Positions 12,901 to 20,983 of a DNA stretch of 64,000 nucleotides are shown piece after piece (within the stretch, counting starts at the first letter, position 1; every line of letters starts with the position of its first letter). A program made the translations under genes and the position numbers. Location of the stretch: assembly GCA_944472135.2 (NCBI GenBank), contig CALYDD020000401.1:124001-188000 (forward strand), read 5' to 3'. This DNA comes from Trichobilharzia regenti. Its lineage: Eukaryota; Platyhelminthes; Trematoda; Strigeidida; Schistosomatidae. The notes under the pieces are model-generated. The model was not told where the DNA came from. It searched no databases and saw only the letters and a program-made list of their open reading frames with translations.

Positions 12901-15900
12901 CTATGAGCATATTACGTCAAAGGTTTGGAAGACCCTCGATGATTGCAGGGAAATTATTCGAGGCTGTTGAGGGTAATGGTGGTCAGTTACAGGATGACTC
13001 CCAGGCACTCACTGAGTTTTTAGATAATTTGCTAATTTACAAGAATGGAATGATTTCGATGAATCGCACGAGTGACCTCAACTCGACTTTTATACTAGAA
13101 GTAATAGCAAGACGTCTACCTACTCGACTGCAAAGGAAGTGGGTGAAGATGAGCTCCCGTATGGAGGATGAGGGTGTCGAGCCAAAGTTTGATGATATCC
13201 TGAAACTGGTAAATACTAGTGTCAATGAATCTATTAGCAAGTTTTCCAGTCTGTTAGATCTCACCCCTAGAATAGAGCAGTCTGAGGGTAAAACGCACTC
13301 ATTGATGACGAGTAGGCCTCAGAGAGGTGGATATCGAGAAGACTCCATGATGTCTAGTAATGCATATAGACCTAGTGAGTGTAACAGGTTTCGTAGTACA
13401 TGCTCAACAGATAAGTTACAAGATGCAAGACAAACACGGCTTTGTTCTACACGTGTGCAAGAGGTGCATACAGAAGTGAACTGTGAACCAGTGAGCAAGT
13501 TCAGTGATAAGCTAAATGTAAATTCCAGGCCTTACTCCGAATTGTGTGACGATAACGTTGTTGTGAAGAAGTCTGTAGTTGCAACTGGTAAGCCGTTGTT
13601 GAATAGAGTGTCACAGAATAGAGTTACTGCTTCAGAGTGGAGTTCTGACTCCAAAAGTTTACAAAGTATAACTAGTCAGAGTGAAGATGTAAAACCTTTA
13701 ATAATTTTTGAGGAGGAACCAAAATTGTCTACTTCTGTTATTAAAGAGTTTGAAAATGATGAAGTTGACGGTAAAGTGAATAATTGTGGTGATGATCATG
13801 ATAGTGCAGATTTGTCTTTGGTTGATCATGATGAGATGAGGGAATGCCTACTACTGCTAAGTTAAATAAAGGTTCTGTACAACTTGAACGTGAAGTAGAA
13901 ATAAATGCAGATTCAGTTGCAGAAGGCATGCATACTTGTAAGACCGTCAGTGGGAGTGATCAGCATGTAGCCCGCCTATCATCAGATGCTAGTGTTAAAC
14001 CTGAGCTGATAGTAAAAGACAGCAGTGGTGGTGGTCTTGCAGGTAGACAAATTTCTGAAAAGCGAGCAACAACAGCTTTTGATCCACTGCTAAGTTCATC
14101 AACTGATATCAATCAGTCGTCGTTGGTACTGTCATCCACAATGAAACAGACACCCATGAACTCAAGTATCTTGTGCAATGACTATGGTAGTATCAGTTCG
14201 TTTGAAAGGACGAATATCAATGGTCAGTTTAGTGTGGATAAGCCAAGTGTAAATGAGAGAGTTATTGTTAAATTGACTTGCACGAATAAAGGCATTTCTA
14301 GTTTCAAGTTACTATTTGAATGTTATTATCTTTGGTGTAAATTACTCTGTTTCTACACTTGGTTGATGAGATATGTCGTGTGTTTGTTCGTCATCTATAT
14401 TCTACGATACAATGACATGAGCGTGTTACCGTTCAGATTTGAGGATATAGCTGATAGAAGGAAGTTAGCAAATGAACTCTGCGACGATTTTCCAACCTAG
14501 GGCGTCAACCTGAGAAGGGGTGTAGGCGTACTGCTGTAAGTCCTACAATTCTTCAAAGGGTAGCGCATCAATGAGCAGTCTAATGTGCTTGGTGTGTGAT
14601 TTTGTACATATGTTCATGTTGTATATACTGAATTGATATCATCTTTTATCTATCTGTTGGTAATTCTGTTTGTGTCCGGACGACTTCCACTTGTATCATC
14701 AACCTGAGAGGGAATGTAGGCGTACTGCTGTAAGTCCTACAGTTCTTCAAGGGTAGTTTGTCGTGTCAGAATCCACAACATTTGATGTGTTGATTGTACA
14801 TATGTTTTTGTTGAATAATTGCGTGAGTTCCAATTATTGTAATTGTTGGTTAATCTTGTTTGTGTCCGGACATTCCACAACTTACAATCGTCAACCTGTG
14901 AAGGGTTGCGGGCGTACTGGTGTAAGTCCTGCAATTCTTCAAAGGAATCCCATCAAGACATGATCGGCGAGGTTGTTTGTACTGTTTGTATATATGTGTG
15001 GTGTGTTCTATCAATTGGTGTTTTTTGGATTCATTGTGTTTACTTGTTGTTTTCGTATCTTGTTGTTATTGCGTAATTTTGTTAAAATTTTCGTCGTGAT
15101 TATTTCTGAAGTTGTTTCGAGTCTTCTACATCCATGAATGAATTGATTGATGTTAAGGACAGCAGATGGGTCGTATACGCCGGGGAGGCTATTGCTGAGA
15201 ATGAAATGCACACGGAGACAATTGTTAGCTGCGGTCCGACACGCCGGGGAGAAAGAGTGTAAACGACTGAGGCTCGCATGCGTCACCGCTATTAGAACTG
15301 AGGCAGAATGAGTGACCAGCGATTGCAGTGGTAATTGGTAATGAGTAGATAAGAGGATGTGCGTAGAGTATCGTGAGGTGCTGCCATGGTCACTTTGCAT
15401 TCTGCAAGAGTCATTCTAGCAAGTGGAGACTGCGTTGCAAGATGTCAAGAGGAGGTCTCTGTCTGGAGGCGCAGGTCGTCATTGATGTGTGAGATTGTGC
15501 TGTGGGTATGCTTGTGGTGTGTTGGCTTCTCTGTTTGTTTTCCATTTCAGCTCTGTCCGTGTGACCCAGGTTCTCGCAATGGCATCCAAGTCAACGTGCA
15601 TTAGTCGTGAAGGAAAAAAGGGTTGGATCCCTTTTTTGCCGGGGAGTGTCAATGGAGTTGAAGATTGAACGATCAATTCTTGGTTGTTTGCTCAAAATCA
15701 ACTTCCTCGATTTTCGTGGAGGCATCAATACGACAGTCATCGTCTCATCGGTCGCTGTTCAGAAAGAAGAGTTAAACATCGTCAGAAGTAACATAACGAT
15801 TTATTATTGTAATATTTGTTTACAGACCTTAGTTTGCTTAGTGATACTTGATTTATATGCTGGTGTAACAATACATAATACTCAAGTCAACAATTGGTGT

Positions 15901-18900
15901 TCTGGTTTTTTCGTCCGTTGTTACTAAGCGTTTCTCAGAAATCTTCTAAGAACAGCGTGGGCCCGAGCGTAGCGAGAGCTGGGCATTAACGGTTTATGAG
16001 ACTTTGATGACAATCCCAGTTAACTCAATACTCACCATCATTACATGTTTCACGCAGATCAGAGTTACAGCCAAGAATGGGGGCTGTTTCTTATCTTGAA
16101 AGCAGTGACCACATTTTATGTGGTCGTGTTAGCTATCCTTATGCAAACAGAATAAACCACGCACAATAGTATGACTGATAAACATCAGAATATCGTAAGG
16201 GGAATACATCTTCAGGTGGGTGCAGACATGCCTGAGTGATAAATTCCAACAAGCAAAAAACTAATGCTCAAGAGGTTTACCTGAGTAACTCTTATCATTT
16301 CACACCAGGTTACATTCCATCAAGTCCATTTCAGCGGCTACATTACATAATTCATTGGTTACTACTTGTGAGATTTTTAACATAAAACAGGAAAGGAACT
16401 ACAGTGAAGATCTGATGGTGAACACAGAGGACTTAGAGAAAAAGTAGGATTTAGACACTGTGGTAGGATTTCATATATATGTCCCTGTATATGGAGTATT
16501 CAGTTGAGTTCTACCAAAATTTGATGATTCCATTAAATCCTGCTTTATCAACCTTTGTTGCTTGCTCGAAATTCATACCGGGAATTGATTGTTTCCAACA
16601 GATGATTATCTGAACAGAACCGTTGGAGACGATCGCTGCTGTCGGTTGGCTGCCTGGACCTTCATAGGTGCTATCAATATACTTCTCCGAGTGATATAGC
16701 TAGCCTGCATGAGCACTGAACTCGCCTGCTAAAACGACTGTATCTGAGAGTTTCACTTTTAGCATTAAACTAGAGACCTGCTGATAGAATTCATCCTGTA
16801 CTTCGTCCGAACTGCAATCATCTGGAGAGTAGACGGAGGATTATGAAAAGACATCGACGGGTAACGCTGACCTATCTTCTTCGTGCGGATCCGTTCAGAC
16901 GGATAGCATATTGCTGTATAAAACTGTGTGATTTATCAAAATAAAATCGTATCCATAAGGGACAGCATACCACCTATAACTAACTACTGGAATCCAGTAG
17001 GATTGGGATTTTCCCGCCTTGGCACTCAATGCTATCCATACAACTGCAAGTCCGTGTGAACTAGCCGAACAATCTCGTGACACTCGTAAGGTGAATTTTA
17101 CAGACTCACTCCGGACGACGCCTTCCTTCACCTCGTTAAGTCGGTATTAAGACGGGTAAGGAGTGAAGGTTAGGTATGGGGCTAGCAACTCCATCCCGTA
17201 AAAATATACATAACTGCTTCCGAAAATTCAAGGCTCTAGCTTGATATCTGGTCAATTCCACACATGTATATCAATGAAGGAAAAAAAGTGTGAGTAACTT
17301 GATATGATTATGAGCAATAGTTTGTGCTCGAAACGTCATCAGTTAATAACACTGTACAACACTGTGATTTATCAAATAAAATCTTACCCATAATGGAGTT
17401 ATCTGAAAAAACTTACCTTACATGACGAATCGAATTCATTACCACAAATAATGACGCTTTTTAAAAGGGCATCATTCAAGTCAACATTGTGTTTCATGCC
17501 AAACTGTAAAAGTGCATCTAAAAACGAAATACAATCCGCGTCGACTAAATAATTTTTAAACAGATAATTTAAAAGAAATACTTACACATATATAATTTAG
17601 AGGCTTTTTCAACTGAAGTGACTAGGATAGATGCAAACTGGTCAGCGAAGTCTACAAAAGAGTTGAACCGTACAATTTGATTCAACACAGGAAACACTTG
17701 CGATGATCTCCAGTTTACCTCTGATGCTCTAAATCAAAATACCAAAGGGTTAGCAACAATGTAACTAACCTTAGAAACGCAAATTTCCAAAGACCAGGAA
17801 ATAACAACTCAAAACCTTTCAGCCTTATCTGATTAAGAAAACAGGTGAAATGAACCGTCAATTAAAATATGTAACTTACAAGTGATGGATCGAAGGCAGC
17901 ACTTACAATACATTCAACCAGGGCATCTGGAAGACCTTTTTCATCTGACAGTCAATAAGAGAGAAAAAATCGGAAAATCACAATTAGTTAAAACGAACAA
18001 TAACGCAGTCACTTATTGAAATAGATAAACACTGCGTACAAAGATAGAATACAAATGTATTTTTACCACTGGAATCAATTCCAAACCATACTTAAATGTC
18101 TTCGTATAATGCCAATTTCTAGTGGCAGCATAATCTTTCACACAGTATGCCACTTCAATATAATGAAGGTCTACGGGAAAAGTTGCTTTCCTGAAAGAGA
18201 ACGTAGAATACTTTCATCAACAGCCATGCTGTTACAGATATTCTCTAGTCTTTTTAGTTAAACACCTCTTTATCTATTTCAAGTACAATGAGGTATTAAC
18301 TTTTACTTGTAAAGTATGTAAGTATCAACTGCCTGCACTTCGCTCTAGACCTATACATCATCGGTGGCGGTTAGGACGCTCGCCGACCGTGGGAATGGTC
18401 TGGGGTTTTATCCCCGGCCGACGCACACCTGATACCAATTGTCGGCCTGCTAAATTCGGGCTACCGATATCACATGCTGAAAATTTCATACTTGTATCAA
18501 AAATACTGTGTGGAGTCAAGCCACAATAAATACATAGAATCTAATTATCAGTCTTCTTCATCACTTTTCAAGTTGATTTTCCTTTTTCATCTCATCAAAC
18601 AAACACTATCTTCAACTGTCTGCTCCACTAATCACGGTAATGACTGTAGTTCATGTGTCAGAAAATCAAGTCTCTTGAATACCACGTTTTGTCCCTATTT
18701 CACACCCCTGTTCTACTAACTATAACTTCAACATCCGCATACAGAATCCTAGTGTGTTTTCATTCACTAAAATCCACCTAAGCAGGTCAATGTGACTTCA
18801 GATTTACGATCTGATCACCGATGTGCCCAATACCTCATTCCTGCGGTTTTACATTATGCATCAACTCCCAAACCTGTAGCTTCGTTCAGAGATATACGTA

Positions 18901-20983
18901 TAACATAAGTGTTGTTTTTTAAATGGTACTCCAAGACTTCTTGTGAAATGCATGTCCTGCCAAAAACAAAAATGGTTTAATGAGAAAAATCTAATGAACA
19001 GACGTGGTCATCGTACACGAGGATTTCAATTTACAGATAGGCATTCAGAGCCATGTCAAACATAGAGTCCCAAAGAATGAACGGTTAGTGGTAATCCCTC
19101 CTTACAAATGTCACCGTTGAGATTACCACCGTCATGTCTGTCTGTTTTCGACAGCGATGTATGGCAGTTCAAGCTTCTACACTCCACGTGGCACACAAAG
19201 CGAGAGAAGAAGGTAGAAGAAATGCATAATAGAGACAACAAACAGAGGTGTCAGACAAAGAAATAGAGGTAACGAAGAACAAAACAGTTTCATTGGAAAT
19301 CATAGGTCACAAGGAGTGCATGCATCTGCGTCACCGAGAACGATTTTGAACCATATCACCAAATGTTTCCAACCATTGGTTGTTACCGTCCCGAGGAGCC
19401 CAACTAGCCACCTTCCTACGTGACTGGCTTGAACTAACTGTTGTACATTTCATTGACTGGTGCCATGTTTTGGTTTGACCGCCACTAGCTCTTTTCCAGC
19501 CTGACCCTATATCAACTAACATCGCCCGTCAAGGAAGGTGATGACTAGGCATACGGAAAACATGTCCTAACCACCTCAGTCGATGTAATTTCACAGCCCC
19601 GTCGATTGATTTCCCCTCCTTACCTAGAACTCGACCGACGCCTAACCTCAATATTGCTCACCCTATTATACCACTTCATACGGGAGACAGAGCGCAGGCA
19701 CCTATGGTCAAAGGCAGCTAATCTTTTCATGTCTTCCACTCTCAATGGTCAGGTTTCACAGCCATAAAGGAGGACGGAGCGAACTAATGAGCAGTACACC
19801 CACCCTTTGGTTGATAGCCGGATATCACGTCTACGCCAGAGATGGCGTAAACTGGCATATGCGAAACGAGCCTTCTGTATCCGTTGAGATTTCGTCAGAG
19901 ATCAACCCGTTGGGGCTGATTCAACTTCCCAAATAAGTGAAGCGGTTAACGTGCTCTACCACTTCACTTCTTATTTCTAGTCTAGGAGTCAGTGTAGTCC
20001 AGTCCTGTAAAATCATCTTACATTTGGCGGGAGCGAATCGCATGCCAAACATTCGTAGATCTTAACTCAAGGTGTTCAGAAGACTCTGCATTTTGTCGGC
20101 ATCCTCGCCTAAAAGGACTATATCGTCTGCATATTCTAAGTCGACGAGATTATTCCCTGGTAGCAAGTCAATCCCTGAGTCTCTGAAGTGGGTTAGGGTT
20201 AAGCCCATTAGTACATCTATGATGAAATTGAATAGAAATGGGGAAAATGGACATCCCCATCACCGTCGAGTTCAGAGAAGCGGTGAAATAGTAATAATCT
20301 TAGCCATTCATATCATAAGTTACCGCTGGATAGATCGATGTACTTATGTGATCAACAGGGCATGACAATAGCACGCGCTTGTCTCCACATTGGTTGAGAT
20401 ACGAGGACAAATGGAAGGCCTTCCCGAGTTTACCCCGCCCCCCCCCAAATGACGATATTAACACTGTATTTACGTGGCATTTAAATGAAAAAGAAACATG
20501 GAATATCTAACAAGGTATGTGTTCAGTTAACAAGTTCTACACATATTTGACAGGTTCAATTAATTCTACTTTGTAGGCATGTGTTAGTTCGTATTGGGAA
20601 AGAAATTTATATACCCATAGGAAATCTATATCGAGGTTTGGAACACAAATTCCATCAAAACCGGGCCACTAACAATCCACGGACTGTCAGATTCTGAAAC
20701 AAAAATATCTACAGCTATCTAATACTGCCTGTATTTCTTCACTACCGTATGTTAGAGCTGAAGCTTATTAGAAATGCAAAACTTTACTACTACGAATGAA
20801 TACTAAAAACGTAACAAGAGCTTATTTCATTTTCACTTACCAAGAAGCAAACGTGAAATTCGCTCAAAAGGAAATTCAACTGAGGTATCATTTTCATCAC
20901 GTTTAATTGCCTAAAGTACTGATTAAATAAAATCTATATTTTCCAACCTTTATAATATCCAAAATATCATTATCTGTAGCCAT
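143..20983 (-). CDS. Multi-exon host gene, exons 1-14, 3' part outside window
   Basis: This is a spliced gene assembled from open blocks bounded by AG acceptors and GT donors. The start is the ATG at 20981-20983 (MATDNDILDII). The 14 exons total 2,049 nt, or 683 codons, and each donor phase fits the next acceptor phase, which chance would rarely give. The protein is leucine- and isoleucine-rich with many predicted amphipathic helices, has no signal peptide, and shows no catalytic motif I can name. A helical-repeat (ARM/HEAT-like) scaffold is possible, but that is inference only. I do not recognise the family. The gene is interrupted by very long introns: 5.9 kb between exons 6 and 7, 4.0 kb between exons 8 and 9, and 3.1 kb between exons 11 and 12. 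These hold SINE, RTE, Penelope-like and LTR insertions. It continues past position 1. Confidence 0.72.
474..605 (-). CDS. Host gene exon 13
   Basis: The acceptor is TTTGATTTCAG|TG and the donor CCAG|GTTGGT. Two bases plus 43 codons plus one base (CIEYICTVVKLWIIYQKWSK). Confidence 0.7.
1317..1753 (-). CDS. Host gene exon 12 (largest)
   Basis: The acceptor is TATTTTTCTCAG|G and the donor GTTG|GTAAGT. One base completes the exon 11 codon, then come 145 codons and one base. The peptide contains FFTGWFPWDSVDKPFCGEMV. The 436-nt stretch without a stop and good splice sites make this one of the firmest exons. Confidence 0.78.
2300..2790 (+). pseudogene. Penelope-like element endonuclease fragment
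   Basis: This lies in intron 11, antisense to the host gene. The translated block has QFTCSCGAKYVSR followed by LSKRI, the pattern at the start of GIY-YIG-type endonuclease domains of Penelope-like retroelements. About 130 residues further on, in another frame, comes DICVQKKYVRALFLPWL, which resembles the domain's C-terminal block. A stop at 2582-2584 and frame changes separate the two. Only the tail of such an element is present; the reverse transcriptase is missing. The family assignment is from memory of the motif pattern. Confidence 0.5.
3174..3467 (+). other. Unrecognised 97-codon ORF in intron 11
   Basis: An ATG-started frame of 97 codons, antisense to the host gene, encodes a balanced, non-repetitive peptide (for example LFTGFLATFAECMRANEV). 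I recognise no family and see no splice context that would tie it to a gene. It may be a chance ORF or a repeat remnant. Confidence 0.15.
3957..3999. repeat. (TA)n microsatellite
   Basis: About 20 uninterrupted TA units lie in intron 11. Shorter TA runs occur near 3159, 4780, 32985, 33226 and 51800. Confidence 0.95.
4874..5088 (-). CDS. Host gene exon 11
   Basis: The acceptor is ATATTTAG|GAT and the donor CTCAC|GTAGGT. It has 71 codons plus two bases (ISIDALLIEVYFSWLAVYFT). Confidence 0.72.
5372..5524 (-). CDS. Host gene exon 10
   Basis: The acceptor is ACGCAG|GGT and the donor CAA|GTAACA. Exactly 51 codons, phase 0 in and out (THIRSSLSRLHLYAPCELGC). The acceptor tract is weaker than in the other exons. 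Confidence 0.65.
6097..6255 (-). CDS. Host gene exon 9
   Basis: The acceptor is TGTTTTCAAG|ACG and the donor CGG|GTAGGA. Exactly 53 codons, phase 0 in and out (MWLQCVDAGEDLLDFLLAYR). A further exon in the large preceding intron cannot be excluded, because both neighbouring phases are 0. Confidence 0.68.
6384..6622 (-). mobile_element. tRNA-derived SINE, near full length
   Basis: Read on the minus strand, the head carries a Pol III A-box-like block (GTGGCAAAGCGGTTAGGA) and a perfect B box inside GGGTTCGATCCCC. The body is shared with the copy at 11793, and the end is GTTCCACTGGGAACGTGAAG plus an A-rich tail. It lies in host intron 8 in the same orientation as the gene. The tail hairpin GTTCCACTGGGAAC is kept in both copies. 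Confidence 0.8.
7867..7951 (-). repeat. Left arm of an ~70-bp inverted repeat
   Basis: The minus strand here matches the plus strand at 9063-9135 with only scattered changes (shared core CTAGAAGGACAATGAAAGCT). Both arms can be read as the same peptide (VLSRRTMKA, then QLNQPAQ). The left arm is also bounded by AG and GT splice-like dinucleotides, but its exit phase does not fit host exon 9. Confidence 0.7.
7950..8900 (+). pseudogene. Probable Penelope-like element N-terminal fragment
   Basis: In broken frames the block reads KIEEQLLQKGLNYNTGD, preceded by a basic coiled-coil region rich in K, E and Q (for example QQMIKSQKEKAERTLN). This resembles the region just before the reverse transcriptase of Penelope-like elements. 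Stops and shifts are frequent, and an (AAT)n run interrupts it at 8646-8672. It sits in host intron 8, antisense, between the two arms of an inverted repeat. The family call is tentative. Confidence 0.4.
8646..8672. repeat. (AAT)n microsatellite
   Basis: Nine consecutive ATA/AAT units inside the Penelope-like fragment. Confidence 0.95.
9063..9135 (+). repeat. Right arm of an ~70-bp inverted repeat
   Basis: The inverted partner of 7867-7951; see that entry. The arms enclose 1.1 kb holding the Penelope-like fragment. Confidence 0.7.
9655..9840 (+). mobile_element. Diverged SINE copy
   Basis: A B-box-like GTGTTCAATTCCCGGC is followed by a body with 'ctagccagcagtag', 'aacccgtaaaaac' and a 'cttcaaagtttgaag' block, in the same order as in the SINE at 11793. 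It is much more diverged, and the A-box end is missing or unrecognisable. Confidence 0.45.
10214..10500 (-). CDS. Host gene exon 8
   Basis: The acceptor is TGTGTAG|GA and the donor GACGTG|GTATGT. Two bases plus 95 codons, leaving in phase 0. The peptide includes MSKQFCLVLQFLAALTTLYQ. A 4-kb intron follows, with a SINE and Penelope-like remnants. Confidence 0.72.
11416..11551 (-). CDS. Host gene exon 7
   Basis: The acceptor is TTTCTTTAG|GAT and the donor AAAA|GTAAGT. It has 45 codons plus one base (LWNRLILIIKLINLMKSVDV). Entry in phase 0 matches exon 6 across the transposon-filled intron. Confidence 0.73.
11781..11792. repeat. Left target-site duplication of the SINE
   Basis: AGAATCCCAGTT precedes the SINE. 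The right copy is split: AGAATCCC at 12028-12035, and AGTT at 16018-16021 after the LTR element and its own duplicated ATCCC. Confidence 0.85.
11793..12027 (+). mobile_element. tRNA-derived SINE, full length
   Basis: The head reads GTGGCACAGCGGTTAAGACG (A-box region) with B box GGGTTCAAGATCC, followed by a non-tRNA body. The end is GTTCCACTGGGAACGTGAAGG and an A-run. It is flanked by a 12-bp duplication whose right copy was later opened by the LTR element. A SINE of this kind is transcribed by Pol III and copied by a LINE's machinery; the likely partner is not evident. Confidence 0.85.
12036..12401 (+). repeat. 5' LTR of copy 1
   Basis: 366 bp, TG...CA termini, same length and sequence as the 3' LTR. 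Short ORFs inside it, repeated at 15647, are by-products of the LTR sequence. Confidence 0.92.
12402..12545 (+). promoter_or_regulatory. Leader between 5' LTR and Gag
   Basis: The first 18 bases form a perfect 6-bp inverted repeat (GTTTCT, six-base loop, AGAAAC). A possible primer-binding site starting TGGCGGATT lies 24 bases after the LTR, but I cannot match it to a specific tRNA. All three copies share this leader. Confidence 0.4.
12546..14500 (+). pseudogene. Gag-like protein of copy 1, one frameshift
   Basis: The gene starts at ATG 12546 (MPGSKKGQSVLDANRKVS). The N-terminal third has the layout of BEL/Pao Gag proteins (DUF1759-type): FDGNPADYLQFVKEFE, then YLMRYCTGDASRAI, then a MSILRQRFGRP block. 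This is the capsid-like part that should assemble particles. No CCHC knuckle is visible. The C-terminus has a strongly hydrophobic stretch rich in Cys, Trp and Tyr, then a charged tail. Compared with copies 2 and 3, one base is missing near 13843, which splits the gene into 439- and 218-codon frames. Otherwise it is over 90% alike by eye. Confidence 0.8.
14501..15000 (+). repeat. Three ~190-bp tandem units with conserved hairpins
   Basis: Units begin near 14504, 14698 and 14890. Each opens with a TCAACCTG block, then a 27-base hairpin (TGTAGG...CCTACA, with inner TAC/GTA pairing), then TTCTTCAA, and the first two end with TTTGTGTCCGGAC. In the third unit the stem becomes TGCGGG...CCTGCA, so pairing is kept by a paired change. 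The same three units occur in copy 2 at about 42150-42605 (minus). They follow the Gag stop directly. Confidence 0.85.
15179..15646 (+). promoter_or_regulatory. Repeated GCCGGGGAG motif and pre-LTR hairpin
   Basis: GCCGGGGAG occurs at 15179-15187, 15243-15251 and 15638-15646, the last touching the 3' LTR, where the polypurine primer site is expected. Just before it is a perfect 9-bp hairpin: AAAAAAGGG (15614-15622), six-base loop, CCCTTTTTT (15629-15637). All are present in copy 2. Confidence 0.6.
15647..16012 (+). repeat. 3' LTR of copy 1
   Basis: 366 bp, matching the 5' LTR throughout by eye, followed by the duplicated ATCCC and then the remaining AGTT of the SINE target duplication. Confidence 0.92.
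16560..17135 (-). pseudogene. RTE-type (SR2-like) endonuclease fragment
   Basis: Minus-strand frames give VYSPDDCSSDEVQDEFYQQV, then SDTVVLAGEFSAHAG. This is the pattern of the APE-type endonuclease domain of RTE elements (VYAP...DEFY...VVAGDFNA). Upstream, HGLAVVWIALSAKAGKSQ fits the domain's beginning. Stops and frame changes make it dead. It lies in host intron 6. Confidence 0.6.
17117..17289 (+). mobile_element. SINE 3' part
   Basis: Matches the body and tail of the SINE at 11793 (taaggagtgaaggttaggta, then a tctagcttgatat block and an A-run) without the tRNA-like head. It abuts the RTE fragment. Confidence 0.6.
17417..17517 (-). CDS. Host gene exon 6
   Basis: The acceptor is TTTTTAG|AT and the donor GTAAG|GTAAGT, both near consensus. 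Two bases plus 33 codons (ALLQFGMKHNVDLNDALLKS). The exon ends in phase 0 before a 5.9-kb intron that contains the complete LTR element. Confidence 0.75.
17586..17728 (-). CDS. Host gene exon 5
   Basis: The acceptor is GATTTAG|A and the donor ATGT|GTAAGT. One base plus 47 codons plus one base. The peptide is hydrophobic and helical (VNWRSSQVFPVLNQIVRFNS). Confidence 0.75.
17770..17828 (-). CDS. Host gene exon 4
   Basis: The acceptor is TTAATCAG|ATA and the donor CTAAG|GTTAGT. It has 19 codons plus two bases (IRLKGFELLFPGLWKFAFL). The intron before it is only 51 bp. Confidence 0.72.
17880..17944 (-). CDS. Host gene exon 3
   Basis: The acceptor is CTGTCAG|AT and the donor CACTT|GTAAGT. Two bases complete the codon left by exon 2, then 21 codons follow (EKGLPDALVECIVSAAFDPS). 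The preceding 2.9-kb intron holds an RTE fragment and a SINE head. Confidence 0.72.
18358..18480 (+). mobile_element. SINE tRNA-like head
   Basis: The sequence ggtggcggttaggacgctcg, then ggggttttatccccggccga, matches the SINE head with a mutated B box. The body after about 18440 is unlike the other copies. It lies in host intron 2. Confidence 0.6.
19320..20440 (-). pseudogene. RTE-type (SR2-like) RT and C-terminal fragment
   Basis: On the minus strand, DLEYADDIVLLGEDADKMQS (the RT catalytic YADD at about 20123-20134) is followed downstream by GSGWKRASGGQTKTWHQSMK and NQWLETFGDMVQNRSR, the typical C-terminal region of schistosome RTE proteins. Frameshifts separate the blocks. It lies in host intron 2 in the same orientation as the gene. 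Confidence 0.7.
20841..20910 (-). CDS. Host gene exon 2
   Basis: The acceptor is CTTTAG|GCA and the donor CTTG|GTAAGT. It has 23 codons plus one base, entering in phase 0 and leaving in phase 1. The peptide contains VEFPFERISRLLL. Confidence 0.68.
20948..20983 (-). CDS. Host gene exon 1 (start codon)
   Basis: Twelve codons starting with ATG. The donor is AAG|GTTGGA and the exon ends in phase 0. The next acceptor lies only 37 bp away, which is typical of the short 5' introns of schistosome genes. No upstream in-frame exon was sought beyond the ATG. Confidence 0.6.

Larger units (their letters stand above)
12036..16012 (+). mobile_element. Gag-only BEL/Pao-type LTR retrotransposon, copy 1
   Basis: A complete insertion with 366-bp LTRs at both ends that start TGTCAATGG, end TTTGATGACA and look identical by eye. 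It is flanked by a 5-bp duplication, ATCCC (12031-12035 and 16013-16017). The 3,245-bp interior has a Gag-like gene and about 1.1 kb of noncoding DNA; no protease, RT, RNase H or integrase motif occurs in any frame. Identical LTRs mean a recent insertion, so the enzymes must come from elsewhere, presumably from a related BEL/Pao element. It lies antisense in intron 6 of the host gene, inside the right target duplication of a SINE. Confidence 0.88.
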
